In this document: positions 56,123 through 64,000 of the stretch, one piece after another
Layout of the letters: each line of letters opens with the position of its first letter
How positions within the stretch are numbered: position 1 is the stretch's first letter
NCBI GenBank assembly: GCA_964017145.1
Contig: OZ024848.1
Coordinates: 3,651,327-3,715,326 of the forward strand
From: Agrocybe praecox
Taxonomy: Eukaryota > Basidiomycota > Agaricomycetes > Agaricales > Agrocybaceae
Length of the DNA stretch: 64,000 nucleotides
Direction of reading: 5' to 3'
Translations under genes and position numbers: made by a program
The notes under the pieces: generated by a model
Seen by the model: only the letters and a program-made list of their open reading frames with translations
Told to the model about the DNA's origin: nothing
Database searches by the model: none

Positions 56123-57354
56123 ATGCTCTTCAAGGCCGCCACACTCTACCTTTGTCTCACTGTACGCCTTCGTTGTGCAACAAACATGTATCCTTTCGTA
56201 CTGATATTTATATGCTCCTTTTTAACAGACGTATGTGCATGCTGCACTGCTTCCGATCCTAGGAGGCCTGATTCCGCCAATCATAGGCGATATTCCGGTC
56301 TTAGGTGGAATTTTAACTCCTATCGTTGGTCCGATTGGGATACCTACTATTACCATACCGAGTATTACAATACCGACTATTCTGCCTACCTCTATACCGA
56401 CCACAATCCCAACTTCAATCCCAACTATTATTGCTCCTGTTAATCTTGGTACTGCAGGGCAATTTTCCATCTTGGCTCAATCGGGAATTTCGAGCGTAGC
56501 TGAGTCCACCATAAGTGCGCAGATATGAAGCTATATATGACATGAGCAACTGATTTTTACTCTATTATTTCATAGCGGGCAACATTGGCATCAGCCCTCT
56601 CTCATCGGCATCCATCACTGGATTTAATCTGACGCTCGATACTTCAGGAACATTTGCGGTGTCTCCGCAGGTAGTTGGACAAGTTTTGGCTGCAGATTTT
56701 AAGACGCCTACACCATCCACCCTCCAGACTGCAATTGGCGATATGCAGGCCGCATTCAACGACGCGAACGGACGCTTGAACCCAAACTTCTTGAACCTCG
56801 GCGCAGGTTTGTTTTTAGCCCTGGTATTATATCGAAGAGAGAGGGTTTCTGACAAGACGATCATTTTTAGGATTGATTGGCGGACTGACCCTCACTGCAG
56901 GACTTTATAAGTGGACGGGCCCAGTACTTGCAGCAACTTCGTTCACGATCGTAGGAAACCCTACTGATGGTGAGTCGGCTTAGATTAATTATACCACAGC
57001 CAAACCACAGCTTACCGTGGCCACAAATTTTCTCTGTGCAGTTTTCATCTTTCAAGTTGAGCAGACGTACACACTCAGCAGCGCTGTACAGGTCATTGTT
57101 GTGGGTGGAGTTCTCACCGAGAACATCATTTGGGCCGTATCCGCTGGTGCAATCTTGGGTTCAGGATCTCACCATGAAGGTGTCATTCTCGGTAAAAGTG
57201 CGATTACGGCCAATACGGGATCGTCGGTTAATGGAAGGCTATTCGCACAGACGAATGTCGCATTGCAAGTGGTGAGCATACATCAATTTACTGCTGACTC
57301 CGGGAACGATGGCTCAATATTTTTATTTATCAGACTACGCTCGTGCCTCTCTAG
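56123..57354 (+). CDS. Secreted ice-binding (antifreeze) protein, DUF3494 family
   Basis: Six exons: 56123-56161, 56229-56515, 56577-56806, 56871-56969, 57042-57271 and 57334-57354. They give 302 codons (301 aa) with all phases matching. A signal peptide (MLFKAATLYLCLTTYVHA) is followed by a Pro/Ile/Thr hinge (IPTITIPSITIPTILPTSIP). The DUF3494 beta-solenoid domain starts near residue 80 with APVNLGTAGQFSILAQSGIS. Further signatures are GNIGISPL, ITGFNLTLDTSGTFAVS, GGLTLTAGLYKW, VFIFQ, SGSHHEGVILGKSAI and GSSVNGRLFAQTNVALQ. Family members are exported, bind ice planes and inhibit recrystallisation outside the cell. The hinge before the domain is unusual compared with minimal fungal members. 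No break seen. Confidence 0.93.
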
Positions 57355-57650
57355 ATATACATAGCTTACGCCATCAATGCATAAATAAATCATATTCGTA
57401 CTGTCGTTCCTATTGTGTATTGTATACTATACCTATTCCAGTATTTCGGAAAATTCACGTTGGACTTGATGAACGTTGAACTAGATGAACGTTGAACATC
57501 GAACTGTGAAGAACTACGGGTAGCCTATTGTTGCTTGTTTCTCAATCTCAACGGTCAATAGTTACATTAGACTATGGAAATAAGTTATAAAGAGTGCAGT
57601 TACATAGGAGGCAACTACCTGTCACTTGTAGCGGTGATTAAGTAAGATGT
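57355..57650. other. 3' flank of ice-binding gene 1
   Basis: AT-rich with AATAAATAAATCATA-like possible polyadenylation signals near 57383. No gene. Confidence 0.5.
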
Positions 57651-59610
57651 GCCGCTATGGCGGTCATTTAGGGGAAGTATTCCCGCGCACCGCTCATTGA
57701 AATTTAGGGTCAAATTAGGTCTAAATATGGTTAACTCCAAATTTTCCCTGAACGTGTGCGCGGACAGGAAAGTTGCGCGATTTTGGGTAAATCGCGCGTA
57801 TGGCGGTCATTTAGGGTAAAAATTCCCCGCGCGCTTTTTACCTTTTCCGCGCAATTTTAGGCCATTTATAAGCCTTATATTGTCTAAGTCAAAATATTTT
57901 CTCTTATGTGCGCAGGGGAAAAAATGCGCGGATTTTTTTGGTTGGCGCGCAATTTTGACCTCTCATGTCAGCACGCGCAAATACCTAGATGTGCGTCAAT
58001 AATTTTATTTCTATCAACACTACGACTAGAATAGTCCAACCACTCAGGCTGGGACGCCATTGAGTTCGATGGGCATCATTCATATAGACACAGAGGACTT
58101 GGACGCGTGGTGAAATGAGCACTATGCATCGATCGCGACTCGACAGGACTAACCCTCTCGTACCTGATTTACCCGAGGTTGATGCATCTTCCGTCGCTGG
58201 TCCCTCTAATGGATCCGCCTCAGTCATCAATCGGGTACCTCCTCATCGTGGTTTTGTCAGTGCACCTCCCCCTCGTTTTAACCCTTAGGCGTAAGCCGGC
58301 TCTTCTTATCTGTACTTGTCCCCTTATTTTTTGGTCATTTTCCTGCGCTCGTTACTCTCGTTTTGCTTTGCTTTCCGTTTCGAATCAGTCACCTATATTA
58401 TTCGTATAGTGAATCTAGTCGATAGTTGGGTCCGTCAGTGACCAATAATTACTTTATTCATCCATATAACTACATAATTGCCTTCTAACTACTCTAATTA
58501 TTACTTCTGGACTATGGAAATAACACATATGTCAATGAATACACTCGTTCCGTTTCACTATAGGGAGTCAGTACTTTAGGTCTAATGGTTGGATCTTTGC
58601 CAATGTTTGTCTGTTGAACAATTCGCATACAAACTCCTGTATGTGCACGTGCCGCTGACATGCGAGGTCAAAATTGCGCGCTGGTAATTATTGCGCGCAG
58701 CTGGAAGATGATAATATTGCGCGCGCGGGTGAAAGAGATTTGTGCGCGCGGAGTTTGAAATGTGCGCGCAGGATCACTTGTGCCAAAAATAAAGGTGCGC
58801 GGAAGAAAAAATAATTGCGCGCCCACCAAAAAAATCCGCGCATTTTTTCCCCTGCGCACATAAGAGAAAATATTTTGACTTAGACAATATAAGACTTATA
58901 AATGGCCTAAAATTGCGCGGAAAAGGTAAAAAGCGCGCGGGGAATTTTTACCCTAAATGACCGCCATACGCGCGACTTTTTTTCCGCGCGCAATTATTTT
59001 AATTTAAGTGGAGTCATGTGAGCGGGTATTTGGACCAGCACGCGCAATTATTTTGAGAATTGCGCGCAACACTTTTGTGTGAGCGCGCACTTTTTCTGCC
59101 GCGCAATTAATGTGTGCTTTAGCAGACCATTCGTATCAGTAAGATAATTGCGGGTTATAATTTATGAGACATAACACTAAGAATATAATGAATATTCCAA
59201 TTCATTCGTAAGGGAGAATAAAACATCTGACGCTACGGAGTGCCTTGGAAGTGCCGGAGTGCCAGACGGTGACTCAACCTTCGGCAGACCGGCACACGCA
59301 GGCACACATCAATTGCGCGCAAGAAAAAGTGCGCGCTCAAAACAAAGTGTTGCGGGCAATTCTCAAAATAATTGCGCGATGATCCGAATACCCGCCCACA
59401 TGACTCCACATAAATTAAAAGAATTGCGCGCGGCAAAAAAGTCGCGCGATTTTGGGTAAATCGCGCAACTTTCCTGTCCGCGCACACGTTCAGGGAAAAT
59501 TTGGACTTAACCATATTTTGACCTATTTTGACCCTAACATTGCGCGGAAAGGGTTAAAATCTCAATGAGCGGTGCGCGGCAATACTTCCTCTAAATGACC
59601 GCCATAGTGC
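57651..59610. mobile_element. Foldback element with GCGCGCAATT iterons
   Basis: The left arm (57651-57975) begins GCCGCTATGGCGGTCATTTA. The right arm (58650-59610) is its diverged inverted complement (TAAATGACCGCCATAGTG at the end). Motifs such as CGCGCAATT, GCGCGATTT and CCGCGCAATTTTAGG recur more than ten times in both orientations. The middle, about 57990-58640, is of ordinary composition with no credible gene. The right arm holds extra iteron sequence near 58690-58830 and a nested inverted-repeat element. Target duplication is not resolved. No transposase, so non-autonomous. Confidence 0.8.
58974..59445. mobile_element. Nested inverted-repeat element inside the right foldback arm
   Basis: Ends ACTTTTTTTCCGCGCGCAAT and the complement of ACTTTTTTGCCGCGCGCAAT. 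The inverted repeat is about 140 bp long, through GGAGTCATGTGAGCGGGTAT and AGAATTGCGCGCAACACTTT. CGCGCG flanks both ends and could be a target duplication. Its removal would rejoin sequence that the left arm has uninterrupted at about 57790. Confidence 0.75.
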
Positions 59611-60888
59611 CGCCGAGTCACGTGTCACGCTCGATTTATACATACTCGACTTTGACTCGACTTGAGGCTGTCATTTGGCTGTCGTCTACACTCAAACGCC
59701 ATTCTGCATTGTCTCGAGCTTTTAAAAAACTCTGGAGTACATCCAGCTATCCCACGACCTCATTATAATAATAAACCTACGTTCTGATCTTACGGTCATA
59801 TAGATGCTGAAATTCTGTTACAGTGGGCCCGAGCACAGACCTCAAACGAACCACGAAGGTGAAGACCAATGCATTCCAAATAACAAGTAGCTGCTGCGAT
59901 TCTGAAATCTGGCAGGAGTGCGATGCTGGCCCAAGGAGGGAGAGGGCAGGTATGTAGCTTTGAATTTAGAATGCGCCGCAAATGTGATATAGACGACTAA
60001 CAGTCCTCAAAGTACCGGGTACCACATCATAAGAGGATCGCATACTGCCGAGCTATATCCTGTGCTTCTTACCTCGCGCAGGCAGAAGCGAGAAACTGCT
60101 ACACCCCTGCGAGACGACTTCAATACCGACTACTATTTCCCTCAATCAGCATAGAGATGTGCTACTTCATGCTGTGAATACTTATGTAAAGCTCTGGAAA
60201 GGCGTTGGGAGTGAATCACAGGAGGTTGATGATTGGACATACCCATACCCCCAAGGTATCTATGTTTATAAAAGCAGAAAAGGACGAAATATTCGGCGCA
60301 TACGGAGCAAGCTACTACATAATTCAAAACAAGCTGAATGAGGGTGTTTCTTCAGAGATCAGTATATCTGCGTCGATAACAATGGTATAAGTACTACTGG
60401 GAACAAACTGGAGAACACCAGAGACGTTTCAGAAAACATTAGATGCAGTTGTTAGGACAAGAGCTTTGTCCTTATTGGAGGATTCGGGTAAAAATTTGAT
60501 GAATGAAATACTCCAAACTGTTCGTGTTGACCAAGTGTTGACGGTCTTCGTTCGTTAGATACTGAGACGACAAGCAAGGGCAACAAAGAGAAAGTCCCGG
60601 TCCGACACGTAACCGAATATCTCACGTGGTAATTATCTGTGATCGAGATAATATAAGATAAGATAAACCAAATTTCGAATTAAATCATATTTATTGGAGA
60701 AACGGTCGAGAACAAGAGTATATACTATATTAACGTATAACGGTGCCAAAAGAGACTTTCCGATGGACCTGAATAAACACTAGCGATATATTTACATAAT
60801 TTGAACGTTAGTTTGGAGAGAATTCATTTAGGAGCAGTATTTTCGACCAGAAAAGCCTAAATAACTCTGGAGTGATGCCAAGCGTTAT
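59611..60888. other. Spacer, nothing recognised
   Basis: Between the foldback element and the 3' end of ice-binding copy 2. Contains GATAAGATAA-type repeats near 60650. No frame with family character. Confidence 0.5.
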
Positions 60889-62590
60889 CTAAAGAGACAC
60901 GACCGTAGTCTGATAAGAAAAACAGTGAGCGGCCTTTAACGTAATCTGCATTGAATGAATGAATGCTCACCACTTGCAATGCGACCTTCGTCTGCGCGAA
61001 TAGCCTTCCATTAACCGACGATCCCGTATTCGCAGTAATCGCACTTTTACCAAGAATGACGCCCTCATGATGAGATCCTGAGCCTAAAATTACGCCAGCA
61101 GATACGACCCAAATTATGTTCTGGGTTAGAGCTCCACCCGCAAGGATGACCTGTACCCCGGTGCTGAGTGTGTAAGTCTGCGCAATTTGGAAGATGAAGA
61201 CACTGCACAGAGAAGAAGAAAAGGAAATCACGGAGACGTGATCAGCCATGGTAAAGATATTTCTCGTGTTTTCAAGCTGACTTACCATCAGTAGGCCCTC
61301 CTACAAGCGTGAAGGAAGTTGCTGCAAGTACGTCACTTGTCCACTTGTAAAGTCCTGGAGTGAACGTCAGTCCGCCAATCAATCCTAAATCATAGATAAG
61401 ATTGTCTTTTCAGAAATCATCTCTCTCCTGTATGAACATAAAAGTAGAGAAACAAACCTGCGCCGAGTGTTCAAGCCGTCCGGGTTTTAGCCGTCCAATT
61501 CGCATCGTTGAATGCGGTCTGCATATCGCCAATAGCAATTTGGAGGGTGGATGGCGTAGGTGTCTTATAATCTGCAGCCAAAACTCGTCCTACTACTTGC
61601 GGAGACACAGCGAATGTTCCTGAAGCATCGAGGGTTAAATTAAATCCAGTAATTGCCGTGGATGGGAGAGGACTATTTCCAATATCTCCCCGCTGACCAG
61701 TAATAGCGTAAAATTAGTTGATCAGGTCACATATAATAGAATAGGTGGGTACGCACTTATGCTAGACTGAGATACACTTGAAATTCCGGATTGAGCCAGA
61801 ATGGCAAATTGACCCGCAGTACCAAGATTGACAGGGGCTACACCAGTTGGGATGCCGACTGGGACTGAGCTTGAAGACGTCGAGGGGATTGAAGTTGGTA
61901 TAGACGTCGGGACCGAAGTGGGAACAGAGGTAGGGACTGAAGTGGGGATGGTAACTGGTACAGAGGTGGGGATTGCAGTAGGTACTGAAGTGGGAATTGT
62001 GATTGGTAGAGAGGTGGGCAGTGCAGTCGGAATATCAGTGGGAACTGAAACTGGTAGAGAAGTAGGGGGCGCAGTCGGGATTTCGGTGGGAACTGAAACT
62101 GGAAGAGAAGTAGGGAGTACAGTGGGGATATCAGTGGGGATTGAGACTGGTAAGGAAGTAGGGAGCGCAGTTGGGATCTCTGTGGGAACTGAAAGTGGTA
62201 GAGAAGTAGGCAGTGCAGTCGGGATTCCAATGGGAACTGACACCGGTAGAGAGGTAGGGAGTACAGTCGGGATATCAGTAGGGAGTGGAATTGGAATTGA
62301 AGTCGGAATTGGAAGTGATACAGTCGGAATTCCAAAAGTTGGAATAATCGGAATGCTGACAATGGGTATCCCACCTGGGCCAGCGCTAGGACTGAAGACT
62401 CCGCTTACTACCGGAAGATCGCGTTTGGCAGGTGGTCCGAGCCCGCCTACGATCGGAAGGAATGCACCTTGCACACACGTCTGTTCAAAAAAAACCATGC
62501 AAATATATCAGCACGACCGAAGTACACATTTGTGCCATGATAAAGGCGTACCGTCAGACAGAAGTAGAGAATGGCGGCCTTCAAGAACAT
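60889..62590 (-). pseudogene. Ice-binding protein copy 2 with expanded hinge, frame broken
   Basis: Minus strand, same six-exon plan: 62552-62590, 61757-62480, 61458-61692, 61286-61384, 60971-61202 and 60889-60909. Exons 1, 4 and 6 have exactly the lengths of copy 1. It begins MFLKAAILYFCLT, a signal peptide, and the domain starts PVNLGTAGQFAILAQSGIS. The hinge is far longer (over 150 residues of PTSLPVSVPT text). Breaks: an extra G after the exon 3 acceptor, small insertions near 61460-61500 that lead to a TGA in exon 3, and two extra bases at the exon 5 start. A shifted acceptor could bypass the first break but not the others. Exons 4-6 otherwise remain well conserved, so inactivation is probably later than duplication. 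Confidence 0.8.
61960..62290 (-). repeat. 48-nt tandem repeats in the ice-binding copy 2 hinge
   Basis: About six units of 16 residues of the form LPVSVPT-(D/E)-IPTALPTS, read on the minus strand. Copy 1 has only the short irregular form. Confidence 0.85.
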
Positions 62591-62666
62591 TGGTACTGTG
62601 TTGGAATTTAAAAACAAGAGTTGTGACTTTGAGTTTTTTTTCTTAAAATCACCGTTAGGTCCTCAT

Positions 62667-62694
62667 CTTTTATACGCATTCTACTGCTACGTCA
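62667..62694 (-). promoter_or_regulatory. Core promoter of ice-binding copy 2: TGACGTA and TATA box
   Basis: On the minus strand TATAAAAG at 62674-62667 and TGACGTA at 62694-62688, about 80-100 bp before the ATG, placed as in copy 1. Confidence 0.5.
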
Positions 62695-63660
62695 TGGGTA
62701 GAGAAAAGAGGTCCTCCTTCCTTTGAGCAGCATTAACAAAAAATCATAGCTCGTCGCGACTAGGACCGCGGAGGAGAAGAAGAACTCGTTAGACTGTGTT
62801 TCCTTTGACAACGTACCCCACTTCAACAACATACCGGCATCTTGAAACAGACTAGGCTACATCTAGAAAGAAACACCACTTTCATGTACGTATTTTGAAA
62901 AGCAAGAATATGGATAATTTGACGGGAAACTACGACGACTATGTTGTTTCGACTGTTGTTTACAGTCAATGAATTCGGTCTGTTCATCCGCAGAGGTTTC
63001 TACTACATCCATTGTGCTGCCAGGTTATGGTCACAAAGAGTTGAAATTTCGATATTTCATCTATTTCGAGTAGACGACGTATGTGTAAATGCCGATATAA
63101 ACGCGCTGTCTTGGCGAGTCTATTCCAGCCACCAATTGACCCCATACAAGAAGAACGATCCAAATATTAGCACTTACCAGTGCCAATGGACCACTCCAAA
63201 TATCTCCAGCAGCGGTGGAAGTGCGGTGAGAAGTGCTGTAGCATGTATCTATTCTCAGAGGCTTGTTACGTCGGAAATGCCCGTGGTCTTGATGTTTCAC
63301 TTCCTGTCGTAATCTCCCTTAAAGTGGAAAAACTTACCTGAAACTCGAAGGCCTAAGTCTCAAGCTTAAACAGGGAATCGGTGGGCTATTGGATTTATGA
63401 CAATTATCTATTCGAACGTTGTAATCGTTGGTTTGAGTCGCTGCAGGGAGGTTTGTTTCAAGGTTGTAGGCTTTGCGATGATGCCATAAATAAGCTGGTT
63501 CAGGCGCTCTGAGAAGACTACAGACTTAGCACCGTATGACGCGTAGTAATACCCATGATGTAGGGCCTGATAATCAACATGAGCAATCTTATACGCTATA
63601 TCATACAAATAATACGGACGGACTAAGCGAGTATGACAATCATACACTTGTCTACAGCGC

Positions 63661-64000
63661 CTCCATTGCTTCCTGCATTCTTAGAAGCTGACAGGCCCAC
63701 GTATGTAGCCTATAAGAAAACAGCTATGGGCGTGCAGTGGGTAACTGTCAACAAGTTAATTTAGACATGTAAAAATAACGCACTGTTAAAATTGCAATCT
63801 GGCCAGATTCCTGGCTGTCGGCGCACGCCAGCAAGCCAAGTTAGGTGTATAATGTCACTCTCTATGCAGAACAGCTCTCCATATAGCCTGAAATTTGATC
63901 CACCGTACGTGGTGCAGGTAATTCTCCATACACCTTACAGAAAGCCTGATTCCAAAGGGCGAATCCCGATATTAGATAATGCGCATCATAAACGTGGGAA
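63661..64000. other. Right edge, nothing recognised
   Basis: Past the inverted duplication. Only short frames on both strands. Confidence 0.5.

Larger units (their letters stand above)
55100..57354 (+). repeat. Inverted duplication of the ice-binding locus, left arm
   Basis: From about 55100 the plus strand matches, diverged, the minus strand from about 63660 downward. Examples: GACGAGTGTATGAATGTCAT with GACAAGTGTATGATTGTCAT, AAGAATAGATA...CAAGCTACAACACT, and CACATACGTCGTCTACTCGAAA. The match runs through the whole gene to 57354. Confidence 0.8.
60889..63660 (-). repeat. Inverted duplication of the ice-binding locus, right arm
   Basis: Diverged inverted copy of 55100-57354. It includes the gene, its promoter and about 1 kb of upstream DNA. 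The upstream part holds open minus-strand stretches (for example 63408-63647, YDCHTRLVRPYYLYDIAYK) whose left-arm counterparts are broken. Confidence 0.8.

Noticed and set aside
58800..59100. CpG-island-like promoter
   Set aside because: The CpG richness comes from GCGCGC iterons of the foldback element, with no gene downstream.
61960..62290. CRISPR-like regular repeats
   Set aside because: Contiguous 48-nt coding repeats without spacers, in a eukaryotic gene.
61828..62646. 272-codon plus-strand frame with GTEVG repeats
   Set aside because: Antisense of the ice-binding copy 2 hinge. The sense frame has a signal peptide and the DUF3494 start.

Overview
The window reads as nuclear DNA of a mushroom-forming basidiomycete (Agaricomycetes). 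The evidence is short GT-AG introns (about 45-75 nt) with CTRAY-like branch points, a seven-transmembrane protein family typical of Agaricomycetes, a secreted DUF3494 ice-binding protein, a Ty3/gypsy element, and a high load of decayed genes and microsatellites. I see no rRNA, tRNA or CRISPR array. One 200-base run of N marks an assembly gap.

Layout. 1-1340: 3' part of a JmjC-like gene that appears to have lost its metal ligands. 1.7-3.7 kb: a run of intron-like modules with tiny exons, then a Pro/Ser-rich microsatellite block. 3.9-4.8 kb: a terminal-inverted-repeat element without coding capacity, next to a truncated phosphate-permease pseudogene (4.9-5.7 kb). 5.8-54.4 kb: a tandem segmental duplication. 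Each full unit holds a 6-exon seven-transmembrane gene on the minus strand, a conserved spacer, a low-complexity Ser/Pro/Gln-rich reading-frame family on the plus strand, and a conserved tail. There are four units with the membrane gene (starting near 10.9, 18.3, 28.9 and 48.4 kb) and one partial unit (5.8-10.9 kb). Membrane gene copies A, C and D are intact by my splice models. Copy B is split by a 3.7-kb foldback element.

Three kinds of mobile DNA sit in the array: the foldback element (19500-23195, 7-bp target duplication), a second member of the 3.9-kb TIR family (about 24.1-25.0 kb), and a 12.7-kb Ty3/gypsy retrotransposon (31548-44283) whose two 1690-bp LTRs read as identical. The retrotransposon carries an in-frame stop between gag and protease and two more in its reverse transcriptase. 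It also has a 160-codon frame inside each LTR. Paralogous array units supply the empty sites for the foldback element and the retrotransposon.

55.1-63.7 kb: an inverted duplication of an ice-binding-protein locus. The left copy (plus strand, 6 exons, 301 aa) is intact with a signal peptide. The right copy (minus strand) has the same exon layout and an expanded Pro/Thr/Ser hinge, but several frame breaks. Between them lies a foldback element built of GCGCGCAATT-type iterons with a second inverted-repeat element nested in one arm. The likely functional genes here are therefore the secreted ice-binding protein and three copies of the membrane protein; most of the rest is transposon or decayed sequence.
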